64,000 nucleotides of DNA from Psychrobacter sp. P11G3 (GTDB taxonomy: Bacteria; Pseudomonadota; Gammaproteobacteria; Pseudomonadales; Moraxellaceae): contig NZ_CM003596.1 in the NCBI RefSeq assembly GCF_001435845.1, positions 1,550,001 to 1,614,000 of the forward strand. The letters are read 5' to 3'. Below are positions 53,701 to 62,905 of this stretch, one piece after another; the first letter of the stretch is position 1, and every line of letters begins with the position of its first letter. The notes beneath the pieces are model-generated. The model saw only the letters and a program-made list of their open reading frames with translations, ran no database searches and was not told the DNA's origin. The translations under genes were made by a program, and so were the position numbers.

Positions 53701-55176
53701 ATGTCAGCCCACACCGCCCAACAGATATTGCAACAAGACCCAACCAAATCACTTTACATCAATGGTGAATGGCAGGCAGGCGTAAATACCGTCGCCAATA
53801 TTAACCCATCTGATATCACTGACACTATCGGTGAGTTCGCACAAGCGAGTAGCGATCAAGTCAAAGATGCCATCGCAGCAGCGCGTCAAGCCCAGCCAAA
53901 GTGGGAAGCGACTCCTTTAGAAAAAAAACAGTCTATCCTACAAGCGATTGGCGATGAAATGATTGCTCGCTGTGATGAGTTAGGTACGCTGTTGTCTCTG
54001 GAAGAAGGCAAGCCATTCGCAGAGGGTCGTGGTGAGATTTATCGTGCAGGTCAGTTCTTTCATTACTATGCGGCGGAAGTATTGCGCCAAATGGGTGATA
54101 CGGCTGATTCAGTGCGTCCTGGTGTCAAAGTTGAAGTTACCCGTGAAGCAGTCGGTGTGGTCGCGATTATCTCACCTTGGAACTTCCCAACGGCGACCGC
54201 TGTATGGAAAATCGCGCCAGCTTTGGCCTTTGGCAACACTGTCATTTGGAAGCCTGCAAATTTAACACCAGCCAGCGCGGTCGCATTGGCTGAAATCATC
54301 CATCGTCAAGGTATGCCAGAAGGTACGTTTAACCTGCTATTGGGTGGCGGATCGTCAGTCGGTGATGCGCTCATCAATTCTACAGACATCGACGCGGTTA
54401 GCTTTACGGGCTCTGTACCAACAGGTCGCAAAGTTGCTGCTGCGACGGCACCAAACTTTATCCGTTGTCAGCTTGAGATGGGCAGCAAAAACGCCTTGGT
54501 CATCGCTGACGATGCCGACTTGCAAGTTGCTATCGATGCAGCAGTGGCTGGTGCGTTTGGCGGTTCGGGGCAGAAATGTACGGCTTCTTCACGTCTCATT
54601 GTGATGGACGGTATTCATGATGCGTTTGTAGAGGGTGTGATTGCCAAAATGAAAACCTTGAAGGTTGGCCATGCGCTTGAAGACGATATTTTTATGGGGC
54701 CTGTCGTCGATGACAAGCAGCTGGCATCAAACATGGACTGGATCGAAAAAGCCAAGCAGTCTGGTGCCAATTTAGCCTTTGGTGGTGAGCGTTTAGAGAT
54801 GCCGCATGACGGCTACTATATGTCGCCTACGTTGTTTACTGAGACGGATAACAGCTGGGATATCAACCAAGAAGAAGTGTTTGCCCCGCTGGCGTGTGTC
54901 TTGCGTGTCAAAAATCTAGAAGAGGCGATTGCGATGACCAATGATACGCGATTTGGTCTGACGGGCGGCATCATCACCCAGAGCTTACGTAGCAGTGCAA
55001 TGTTCAAAGAGCAAGTACAAGCAGGCTGCGTCATGGTCAATCTGGCAACTGCGGGTACTGACTATCACGTGCCATTTGGTGGTCGTAAACAGTCAAGCTT
55101 TGGCCCGCGTGAGCAAGGTCAATATGCCAAAGAGTTCTATACCATCGTCAAGACCGCTTATCAAAAAGCGTACTAG
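53701..55176 (+). CDS. Aldehyde dehydrogenase, alpha-ketoglutaric-semialdehyde type
   Basis: A 491-residue NAD(P)-dependent aldehyde dehydrogenase. SPWNFPTATAVWKIAPALAFGN, FTGSVPTGRKVAAA, catalytic Glu in CQLEMGSKN, catalytic Cys in GSGQKCTASSRLIV. The C-terminal TDYHVPFGGRKQSSFGPREQGQYAKEFYT segment is typical of alpha-ketoglutaric semialdehyde and related dehydrogenases rather than betaine-aldehyde enzymes. It is 59 bases after RidA and upstream of a dipeptidase, so an aldehyde from an amino-acid or betaine-type substrate is likely. Confidence 0.88.
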   Translation: MSAHTAQQILQQDPTKSLYINGEWQAGVNTVANINPSDITDTIGEFAQASSDQVKDAIAAARQAQPKWEATPLEKKQSILQAIGDEMIARCDELGTLLSLEEGKPFAEGRGEIYRAGQFFHYYAAEVLRQMGDTADSVRPGVKVEVTREAVGVVAIISPWNFPTATAVWKIAPALAFGNTVIWKPANLTPASAVALAEIIHRQGMPEGTFNLLLGGGSSVGDALINSTDIDAVSFTGSVPTGRKVAAATAPNFIRCQLEMGSKNALVIADDADLQVAIDAAVAGAFGGSGQKCTASSRLIVMDGIHDAFVEGVIAKMKTLKVGHALEDDIFMGPVVDDKQLASNMDWIEKAKQSGANLAFGGERLEMPHDGYYMSPTLFTETDNSWDINQEEVFAPLACVLRVKNLEEAIAMTNDTRFGLTGGIITQSLRSSAMFKEQVQAGCVMVNLATAGTDYHVPFGGRKQSSFGPREQGQYAKEFYTIVKTAYQKAY

Positions 55177-55282
55177 GGATGTCTTAACAAGAATGCTCGT
55201 CGCTATCTGAACGATGCTGTACCAAAAGGTACTTACTTGCTAAAGATAGCGGCTATCGATAAAAGTATTAAAAGGAATTGAT

Positions 55283-56272
55283 ATGTACCAAGACCATATC
55301 GTTATTGATGGATTACAGTATAGCCATTGGGATCGTGACTACTTTAAGATGCTACAAGCCAGTGGTATCAATGCAGTACACGCAACCTTGGTCTATCACG
55401 AAGACGCTCGCCAAACTATGACCCGCTTTAGCGAATGGCATGCACGCTTTGAGCAAAACTCAGATCTTATATTACCCGTGTACTCAGTGGCTGATATTAA
55501 AACGGCAAAAGAGCAAGGTAAAGTTGGCATCTTTTTTGGCGCGCAGAACTGCTCACCAATCGACGATGAAATTGGTTTGATTAGCGTGATGCGTCGTCTG
55601 GGTCTATTGATCATGCAGTTGACTTACAATAACCAGAGCTTACTAGCGACAGGGTGTTATGAGAAAAATGACAGTGGCATCACCCGATTTGGTCAGCAAG
55701 CCATCGCTGAGATGAATCGTGTTGGTATGATTATTGACATGTCACACAGCGCTGAGCGTTCAACGCTTGAGGCAATAGAAGTGTCATCGCGTCCGATATG
55801 TATCAGCCATGCTAATCCAACGACGGCTCATGATGCACTGCGTAATAAATCGGACACGGTCATTAGTGCCTTGACTCAAGCAGGCGGGTTGTTAGGGTTT
55901 AGCTTATACCCGTTTCATTTGCCAAATGGTAGCGCATGTACGCTTGATGACTTCTGCACCATGATTGCCAATTGCGCTGATAAGTATGGTGTGGAGCATT
56001 TAGCGATTGGCAGTGATTTATGTCTCAATCAACCACAAGCTGTACTTGAGTGGATGCGTAATGGTCGCTGGTCAAAAGCGATGGACTATGGCGAAGGCAA
56101 TGCCAGTAATTCAGGTTGGCCAGATACTTTGCCATGGTTCGCTGGCAAAGACGGTATGGAAAATATCTATAACGGTCTGCTAAAGCACGGTTTTAACGAA
56201 AGTGATGCTGGAAAAGTCATCGGTCAAAACTGGTTCGATTTTTTAGAGCAAGGATTAAAGCCTTTGGCTTAA
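55283..56272 (+). CDS. Membrane dipeptidase (renal dipeptidase family)
   Basis: A 329-residue metallopeptidase of the M19 family. Zinc-site segments: IVIDGLQYSHW, FFGAQNCSPI, MIIDMSHSAERSTLEAI, and PICISHANP, with LAIGSDLCLNQP as the second metal region. No signal peptide is seen, so it is probably cytosolic despite the family name. M19 enzymes in betaine/hydroxyproline clusters act on atypical small amides; the neighbours (RidA, ALDH, BCCT) point the same way (inference). Confidence 0.88.
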   Translation: MYQDHIVIDGLQYSHWDRDYFKMLQASGINAVHATLVYHEDARQTMTRFSEWHARFEQNSDLILPVYSVADIKTAKEQGKVGIFFGAQNCSPIDDEIGLISVMRRLGLLIMQLTYNNQSLLATGCYEKNDSGITRFGQQAIAEMNRVGMIIDMSHSAERSTLEAIEVSSRPICISHANPTTAHDALRNKSDTVISALTQAGGLLGFSLYPFHLPNGSACTLDDFCTMIANCADKYGVEHLAIGSDLCLNQPQAVLEWMRNGRWSKAMDYGEGNASNSGWPDTLPWFAGKDGMENIYNGLLKHGFNESDAGKVIGQNWFDFLEQGLKPLA

Positions 56273-56469
56273 CTAGCTATTTAAAGAGTCATTTTAGTCA
56301 ATGGTTGCTCGAAATCGCTATAAGACGACAGTCGTGTTATAGCGTATATCTGTTTGAAGTAGGTAATTTTAAATTAGATAGGTATGTATAGTGAGGTTGT
56401 TTTATCGCACCCTCATTGCTACCACTCTGATCTAAAACGCAACGTTAGCATAGTATATGGAGCCACATC

Positions 56470-58164
56470 ATGGCCGATTTAAAGGGATTTAATCAAAGTG
56501 AGCAAGGACGCTCAACTCCTGTTAATCAAGGAGTAAGTGAGTCCGAAGCCGCCACTATTTCTACCGACACATTAGGCCTTAAAAACCCCGCATTTTGGTA
56601 CAGTGGCGGATTCATTGTAGCCTTTGTTTTGATGGCTATTTTTGCAGAAGCGCGCTTAGCAAAAATAGTCGAAGTGGGCTTCGCGTGGTCCGTCAAAATA
56701 TTTGGACCTTTTTGGCAGATTTTGCTACTAGCTACTTTTGTCATTGCTTTAGCCGTCGGTGCTGGTCGTACAGGACGTGTGATTTTAGGCAATTTACCCG
56801 TACCTGAGATAGACAGTTTCAAATGGATGGCCATTCTTTTCTGCACACTATTGGCTGGTGGTGGTGTTTTTTGGGCTGCCGCCGAGCCCATCGCGCATTT
56901 TGTGTCAGCACCGCCTTTATACGGTGAGTCAGCCGATCTACAGCAGCGCGCTTTTAACGCCTTATCTCAATCATTTATGCATTGGGGGTTTTTGGCGTGG
57001 GCCATCGTTGGCAGTTTGACTGCGATTGTGATTATGCATTTGCACTATGACAAAGGCTTACCATTGAAGCCGCGTACGTTACTGTATCCAGTATTTGGTG
57101 AGCGTGTGCTGACCGGTCAAACAGGCGCAATCATCGATGCTTGCTGTATCGTGGCGGTTGCTGCCGGTACTATCGGTCCTATTGGTTTTTTAGGCTTGCA
57201 AACCAGCTATGCGCTGAATGAATTGTTCGGTATTCCCGATACGTTCACCACTCAGCTCATTATCATTGTCTTTGCTATCGCGCTCTATACGTTGTCTGCG
57301 ATCAGTGGCCTGACACGCGGTATGCAGCTACTTAGCCGCTTTAACGTTATGTTGGCGTTTGCACTGATGGTCTTTATCTTACTCTTCGGACCGACCAATT
57401 TTATTATCAATGGTTATATCCAAGGTGTGGGTACGATGATTGACAACTTCGTTCCAATGGCGACCTTTCGCGGTGATGAAGGTTGGCTGAGCTGGTGGAC
57501 GGTATTCTTTTGGGGTTGGTTCTTGGGTTATGGCCCGATGATGGCGATATTTATTGCTCGTATTTCACGTGGCCGTACTATTCGTCAATTGATTACCACC
57601 GTCTGTATTATTGCGCCGCTTGTGACGTGCTTTTGGTTCACCGTCGTTGGCGGCTCTGGTCTGGCTTTTGAGATTGCCAATCCAGGTAGTGTGAGTAGTG
57701 CCTTTGAGGGTTTTAACTTGCCAGGTGCGCTATTAGCCGTCACGCAGCAACTGCCATTTCCTTTGATCACCTCGATATTGTTCTTAATCTTAACCACGGT
57801 ATTTATCGTTACCACGGGCGATTCGATGACTTATACCATCAGCGTGGTCATCAGTGGCGAGCGTGAACCAAACGCCATGATTCGTACCTTTTGGGGCATC
57901 ATGATGGGTGTGACGGCGATTGTTTTAATCTCGCTTGGCTCAGGTGGCGTGACAGCATTGCAGTCCTTTATCGTCATTACGGCAGTGCCAGTTTCTTTCG
58001 TCCTGCTGCCTTCATTATGGAATGGTCCACAAATCGCACAAAAAATGGCACGAGAGCAAGACTTATATCGTCCTAACAAAGTAGAGGTAAGACACAAAAT
58101 TAGTGAAGAGAAGCTCGCTAAAGTTGCTACAGAAAAGAAAATCTCTGCAGAAAAAAGCTTATAA
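56470..58164 (+). CDS. BCCT-family betaine/carnitine/choline-type transporter
   Basis: A 564-residue, 12-helix secondary transporter. GGGVFWAAAEPIAHFVSAPP, SQSFMHWGFLAWAIVG, the helix-8 signature WWTVFFWGWFLGYGPMMAIFIARISRGRTIRQ, and TGDSMTYTISVV are present. The polar 35-residue N-terminus and charged C-tail are usual in the family. It ends the LysR-linked run before two MITEs and likely imports the quaternary-amine or related substrate of the pathway. Confidence 0.9.
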   Translation: MADLKGFNQSEQGRSTPVNQGVSESEAATISTDTLGLKNPAFWYSGGFIVAFVLMAIFAEARLAKIVEVGFAWSVKIFGPFWQILLLATFVIALAVGAGRTGRVILGNLPVPEIDSFKWMAILFCTLLAGGGVFWAAAEPIAHFVSAPPLYGESADLQQRAFNALSQSFMHWGFLAWAIVGSLTAIVIMHLHYDKGLPLKPRTLLYPVFGERVLTGQTGAIIDACCIVAVAAGTIGPIGFLGLQTSYALNELFGIPDTFTTQLIIIVFAIALYTLSAISGLTRGMQLLSRFNVMLAFALMVFILLFGPTNFIINGYIQGVGTMIDNFVPMATFRGDEGWLSWWTVFFWGWFLGYGPMMAIFIARISRGRTIRQLITTVCIIAPLVTCFWFTVVGGSGLAFEIANPGSVSSAFEGFNLPGALLAVTQQLPFPLITSILFLILTTVFIVTTGDSMTYTISVVISGEREPNAMIRTFWGIMMGVTAIVLISLGSGGVTALQSFIVITAVPVSFVLLPSLWNGPQIAQKMAREQDLYRPNKVEVRHKISEEKLAKVATEKKISAEKSL

Positions 58165-58198
58165 AGAAGCATGACATAAAAAACTGTGTGATGTTCTA

Positions 58199-58368
58199 GG
58201 GCGTGTCCTCATTTTAAAAATGGTGATAAAAATGAGATAAATTGCCGTCAAACAAGGAAAATAGCGCAAATAATATCGAGATATTAGTCAGCTATTTGAC
58301 GATGATTGGCAAAATTTAGCTGTTTTTAGCCCATTTAGAGGACACTCGTTTGAATTGAGGACACGCCC
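58199..58368. mobile_element. MITE, 170 bp (type B)
   Basis: GGGCGTGTCCTCA at the left end is exactly complementary to TGAGGACACGCCC at the right end, and the element is flanked by TA on both sides (58197-58198, 58369-58370). The internal sequence is AT-rich with no ORF. A broken relative lies at 52101-52152. The shared GGGCGTG tip links it to the type A MITEs, so one transposase family may move both. Confidence 0.82.
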
Positions 58369-58453
58369 TAGATTATTAAACGGTAAATACTAAACTAGCC
58401 TCTATCTATACCGCTGATTTCTTATTTACCGATAGATATTATCATTGAGACTA

Positions 58454-58718
58454 GGGCGTGTTTGACATTCATAAATAGGCACTGCTGATTGCTAAAACTG
58501 TTCCAGACAAGGCGTAAAACGATGGTAATGCTCGTGCCTTAACGAGATTTACAACGCAGTATGGAACAGTTTTAGCATCAGCTCGAAGAGACAGGACTCT
58601 TTTTTGCCACTTCATTGTTAAAAATACATGCTTAGAATGATTAAGCTTACTATTTTCAACGTCGAATTGTCTAAAAAATAGTCTCTGTCAGTGCCATGGT
58701 CGAATATCAAACACGCCC
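58454..58718. mobile_element. MITE, 265 bp, copy 2 (type A)
   Basis: Largely identical to 35172-35449 over its length (for example AGGCACTGCTGATTGCTAAA and TCTCTGTCAGTGCCATGGTC occur in both), with a short deletion near the middle. TA flanks the left side; the right flank reads TG, so the duplication has decayed. It separates the BCCT gene from the unknown gene downstream. Confidence 0.82.
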
Positions 58719-58765
58719 TGTTAACGAAGCTGCTGGCTCGATATATTAGGTAAGGTAGTGAAATT

Positions 58766-60514
58766 ATGAATATGGTTTATACAAATAATGCAAATAATAA
58801 AAGTATCGATGTCAAACCGCCTTCACTGGGTACAGGTTTTCGTACTCGTGATGTGATTATGGATGCCCAAAGATTGGGTGCGATGCATCAAACCCGTATT
58901 AGCTTTGTGCGTACATTACTACGCAAGATTGATAAAGAAAAATGGACGCTCAGTACTCATTTGTGGGATTTAGATGAGAATGGTTATGGCAAAGTTATCT
59001 ATCGTCTACATACGCCAGAGCATCTATATCATCTGGTGGTGTTCTGCAACGAGCTAGCTGATGAAGAACGTAACGATAGAGTCATTGCCCAAAAGTGGGA
59101 TGTGACATTTGGTCTGGTGTTTGGCGAGATAAGCGGAGAGTTACTAGATAACTTACAAGCCAATGTGCCGTTGCAAGAAGCAGGTCGCAACTCTAATATG
59201 TTGATGGTGCTGGCACGTGCAAATAAGAGCGTACGAGTCTTTGATCATATTGTGAGCTCACTCGCTGCCGGTCAGCAACCAGATTTGGATGTGTTGGCGC
59301 AAGTGGGTTATATCTTGCGTACCACGGCGGTCTATGGCAATGGTAAATTTGGTATTTATGATTTTAAACCGTTAGACCATAGCGCAGACTTTGACCAATC
59401 GTTTCGCGCGCAGATGTGTGCCGTGTATTTGCTGCGTGAGTTTAGTCTAGACTGGGTCGATTATTTGGCGCAGAAAAAGGGCAGTAGTAAAGCGGTTGCA
59501 CTGCATCCAGAGATTAAGCGTTATTTGGGGATTGGTAATGCCACTGGTTTGGGTATGGCGCCGTATTTGATTAATCATCCTTGCGTGGTTGATCAATGGC
59601 TGACCACCCGTGAGGAAGCACTGCAAGCGACATTGACTTGTCAGATTGAACCCAAAGAAACGGCGCATTTTGCCAGTTTAATCAAACGTGCTATTCAGCA
59701 TTTTGGCGAGATTGTCACCATCAATGAGCAGCAAATAAAGCTCAATGAAACGGTCGTCACAGAATTAATGGTACTACAAAACAATTTGATGACTACCATC
59801 AATCACTATGTGACATGGGCGGAGTTCTTGCAAGCGCACCATGATTTGAGTCTTGAGAGCCAAGAGGTCATCATTTCTTGCTTGATGGAGCTATATCCTG
59901 AGCGTGTTGATGCGTTTCAAGAGAAAATAAATGCCGATGAAAGCTTGTCGCTACCGAAGGGTAAGGTAATTCAAGATTTGATTGATGTACTGGAGCGCCA
60001 CTATCAATGGGCGATTAATATTGATTTTAGCCAGCCTGAGAATAGTCATTGGTTTTGGTATCGTTCGGTGGATAAAGAAGAGCCACGCCTAGGTGTGCGC
60101 GGGCAAGAGATGGGCGCAGATCGTGAGCTTGCACTAGACATCGCAAGGCAAGCAAACAAGCTGTACTTCGCGCTTAAACAAGTCAACGCTCAACAACTGA
60201 TATCTGAGTTTATTTTAAACCAACCAAAGTACCGCTCAATTGCGCGCCGTGTTTGGACAATGGGGCATAAGCAACTGGGTGATATTCAGATGAATGTCTT
60301 ACACAAAGACGCGTTACCTATGCATCTGTTACGGTGTAAATTGTCGATGTTTGGTGCGACCAAGTTTGATCCGAGATCAGATCGCTGGGTCAGAATCACC
60401 TTGTTCCAAGGCGCACCTTTATTTGCAGAAGTGCATAGTGATGAATGGCTGTTTCCTCTATTACCCGATTTGTCGACAGAGCAGGGAGGTTTGACTCATG
60501 ATCGTATCGCATAA
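58766..60514 (+). CDS. Unknown 582-residue protein paired with DUF3726-like gene
   Basis: A large soluble protein I cannot place in a named family. Residues 20-60 are a helical GFRTRDVIMDAQRLGAMHQTR segment; residues 45-110 contain a compact region (WDLDENGYGKVIYRLHTPEH, YHLVVFCNEL) with alternating Trp/Tyr/His. RLHTPEHLYHLVVF and NATGLGMAPYLINHPCVV look like fixed structural motifs. No membrane helix, signal peptide or known catalytic signature. The next gene overlaps it by 17 bases, so the two products are probably made in fixed ratio. It lies downstream of the RidA/ALDH/dipeptidase/BCCT genes, beyond two MITEs. Confidence 0.7.
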   Translation: MNMVYTNNANNKSIDVKPPSLGTGFRTRDVIMDAQRLGAMHQTRISFVRTLLRKIDKEKWTLSTHLWDLDENGYGKVIYRLHTPEHLYHLVVFCNELADEERNDRVIAQKWDVTFGLVFGEISGELLDNLQANVPLQEAGRNSNMLMVLARANKSVRVFDHIVSSLAAGQQPDLDVLAQVGYILRTTAVYGNGKFGIYDFKPLDHSADFDQSFRAQMCAVYLLREFSLDWVDYLAQKKGSSKAVALHPEIKRYLGIGNATGLGMAPYLINHPCVVDQWLTTREEALQATLTCQIEPKETAHFASLIKRAIQHFGEIVTINEQQIKLNETVVTELMVLQNNLMTTINHYVTWAEFLQAHHDLSLESQEVIISCLMELYPERVDAFQEKINADESLSLPKGKVIQDLIDVLERHYQWAINIDFSQPENSHWFWYRSVDKEEPRLGVRGQEMGADRELALDIARQANKLYFALKQVNAQQLISEFILNQPKYRSIARRVWTMGHKQLGDIQMNVLHKDALPMHLLRCKLSMFGATKFDPRSDRWVRITLFQGAPLFAEVHSDEWLFPLLPDLSTEQGGLTHDRIA

Positions 60515-61223
60515 TGAAATCGTAGCAATGGTGTACAAAGCCTTTACTGGGATGCATCGAGAAGTTGGAGAAGCTGATGTAATCGCTACGATGGTTGCTG
60601 AATTGCAGATGGCAGGCTTGGATGGTGTCAGACACTTTAACAATGCCAGCCCTTATATTTTAACCGAGAGCGATACGCCAATTGATATCATCGATCAAAA
60701 TGCTAAGGCAATGCATTTAGATTTGCACGGTAGTAGCTTGGCTTGCCATTTGCCGACGATCATCGATTACGCTCTTGAAAAAATGGGTGATTCAGCACAT
60801 TTTTATATTTACTTGCAGAACTGTCATAACCGCTGGCTGGCTTATAGCGAGCTGGTAGGGCTGGCGGCCAAAGGCTATGCCTGTTTGGCTAAATGGGATA
60901 ATGGCTCGGTGCCCAAGCATACGTTATTTACGTTGAATCAAGGGTTTGTCTATCCTGACCTTTACTTTTTTGACAAGGCACAGTCAAATTACAATACCAA
61001 TGATATGGTTATTGAGATTGCGACTCAAAACTTCGATATCGAACATGATATCCAGCATTTCGATCGTAAAATATCGACAGACGAGCTGTTTGAAACCCAT
61101 CAGCGCGCATGGAAAGAAGGCATCTATGTCGATGATGAACAGTGGGCGATACTCAAAAAAACGGCAGCGGCCATATTGGTTGAAAATAGTGAAGCATCCA
61201 GTCGCGGCGCGGGCGGAGTATAA
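60498..61223 (+). CDS. DUF3726-like protein
   Basis: A 241-residue protein. The opening MIVSHNEIVAMVYKAFTGMH followed by GEADVIATMVAELQMAGLDGV and the ending ASSRGAGGV fit DUF3726, whose members start with a helix-rich NEI segment and end in a Ser-Arg-Gly-Ala-Gly tail. The function of DUF3726 is unknown. It starts inside the last six codons of the 582-residue gene, so the two are probably partners in one unit. Confidence 0.7.
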   Translation: MIVSHNEIVAMVYKAFTGMHREVGEADVIATMVAELQMAGLDGVRHFNNASPYILTESDTPIDIIDQNAKAMHLDLHGSSLACHLPTIIDYALEKMGDSAHFYIYLQNCHNRWLAYSELVGLAAKGYACLAKWDNGSVPKHTLFTLNQGFVYPDLYFFDKAQSNYNTNDMVIEIATQNFDIEHDIQHFDRKISTDELFETHQRAWKEGIYVDDEQWAILKKTAAAILVENSEASSRGAGGV

Positions 61224-61282
61224 AACCAAACCTGTTAATTACGTGAATTATGTTACGAAACAGATTTTTGTATGGTGAGTAA

Positions 61283-62209
61283 TTAGTCGTTTGGTGCGTA
61301 CGCTATATTCTCATCCCAATATGGCGGCGTGCCATAGTAGTTGGTCATAAAGTCGATAAAGCATCTGACTTTGTGAGGTAGTAGTTTTCTATGGGCGTAG
61401 ACAGCATACAAGCCTAAAGGGCTAGGTTCATATTCTGGCAACACTACGACCAACTTGCCAGTACTTAATGCTTCGCTAGCAATGAAAGTCGGCTGTAATA
61501 TCAATCCTCCGCCTGCAATAGCTGCTTCAACGAGTACGTCGCCATTATTACTATGAAAAACGCTACGTTCTTTGAATTGTTTGGTTTTTAGGTATTTGTA
61601 GATTTGACCCTTAGTTTCGACATTCATATAGCTATAATGCAAATAGCGATGCGACTCTAAATCCTCAAGTTGCTTAGGTGTGCCATGAGCTTTGAGGTAC
61701 TCGGGTGAGGCGCATAACACTACACGAATCGGAGCAATCTGCTTGGCGATAAGCGACGAGCTTTGGAGCTGTCCGATACGCAGGGCAATATCAAAGCCTT
61801 CTTCAACGATATCTACTTTTCGATCACTCAACTGCAGATCAACGGTAACTGACGGATAGCGCTCCTGAAAATCAGTGATGAGCTTTGCCATATGCTTTAA
61901 GGCAAAGGAGACGGGCGCACTGATTCGCAAGACGCCTTTAGGATGCTGCTGTAAGCCGCCTAACTGCGATGCCATTTCATCAATACTCAATAAAATCTGC
62001 TGCGCGTGCGTAAAGTATTGACTGCCAGCTTCTGTCAGGCTGACTTTGCGTGTAGTACGGTTGAGCAGGCGAGTATGTAGTTCCTCCTCTAGCTTTGCTA
62101 CATATTTGCTTACTAGCTGCGGCGAGAGCTGCATCGTAATAGCCGCTTTGCTAAAGCTGCCTTCTGTCACTACCGCGACGAAAGCGCGCATGGCATCGAT
62201 TCTATCCAT
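61283..62209 (-). CDS. LysR-family regulator (CrgA-like)
   Basis: A 308-residue LTTR: MDRIDAMRAFVAVVTEGSFSKAAITMQLSPQLVSKYVAKLEEEL HTH region, RISAPVSFALKHMAKLITDF effector start. A start at 62350 would add 47 non-conserved residues; AGGT six bases before 62209 supports the shorter form. It is divergent from the DoxX gene, which it may regulate together with the dioxygenase. Confidence 0.87.
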   Translation of the reverse strand: MDRIDAMRAFVAVVTEGSFSKAAITMQLSPQLVSKYVAKLEEELHTRLLNRTTRKVSLTEAGSQYFTHAQQILLSIDEMASQLGGLQQHPKGVLRISAPVSFALKHMAKLITDFQERYPSVTVDLQLSDRKVDIVEEGFDIALRIGQLQSSSLIAKQIAPIRVVLCASPEYLKAHGTPKQLEDLESHRYLHYSYMNVETKGQIYKYLKTKQFKERSVFHSNNGDVLVEAAIAGGGLILQPTFIASEALSTGKLVVVLPEYEPSPLGLYAVYAHRKLLPHKVRCFIDFMTNYYGTPPYWDENIAYAPND

Positions 62210-62370
62210 ATTTATACCTATATTTCTCTCGATATCAAATCCATTATAAACAGTATGTTGATAATTATTCAATATAACTGAGCTTACTCTTTTATAGCGT
62301 TGATAGTAAAGTGTGCCTATATCATTTTCGACACTATTTATTCTAATCATACGTTATGGAGTGAGCATCA

Positions 62371-62817
62371 ATGAAATCATCACTATTAAATACTATTTTG
62401 ACATCAAAAGCTGGAGCAGCGGCCTTAGTGCTTCGTGTACCCGTTGGCCTGATTTTAGCAGCTCATGGCGCCCAAAAATTATTTGGTTGGTTTGATGGTA
62501 ATGGGCTAGCAGGTACGGCTCAATGGTTAAGCAGTATGGGTATGGAGCCGGGTTACTTGATGGCGATACTAGCAGGCGGTGCTGAGTTCTTCGGTGGTCT
62601 AGCTCTGGTATTAGGTCTGCTAACCAGACCAGCTGCTTTAGCCGCAGCCTTTACCATGTTGGTGGCTATTTTTTCTGTCCATATTAGCAATGGGCTATTT
62701 GCTGATAATGGCGGTTATGAATACGCATTAACCTTGATGGTGGCTACGCTTGCCCTAGCTATTCAAGGTGGCGGCTCCCTCAGTATGGATAAGGTATTAT
62801 CAGAAAAAGTAGGATAG
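62371..62817 (+). CDS. DoxX-family membrane protein
   Basis: A 148-residue protein with four transmembrane helices. VLRVPVGLILAAHGAQKLFGWF, LAILAGGAEFFGGLALVLGLLTRPAALAAAF and FSVHISNGLFADNGGYEYALTLMVATLALA fit the DoxX/YphA pattern. Often co-located with pirin or LigB-type genes under LysR control, as here. Exact role unclear; possibly redox or quinone-linked. Confidence 0.88.
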   Translation: MKSSLLNTILTSKAGAAALVLRVPVGLILAAHGAQKLFGWFDGNGLAGTAQWLSSMGMEPGYLMAILAGGAEFFGGLALVLGLLTRPAALAAAFTMLVAIFSVHISNGLFADNGGYEYALTLMVATLALAIQGGGSLSMDKVLSEKVG

Positions 62818-62905
62818 GTTTTATAGTTGTAAATGGGGTCATTCAATTTTAGTGAACAAAGCCATTTAATAAGAGCCATTTAAGACAAGCAACCAGGGGA
62901 AAGCC

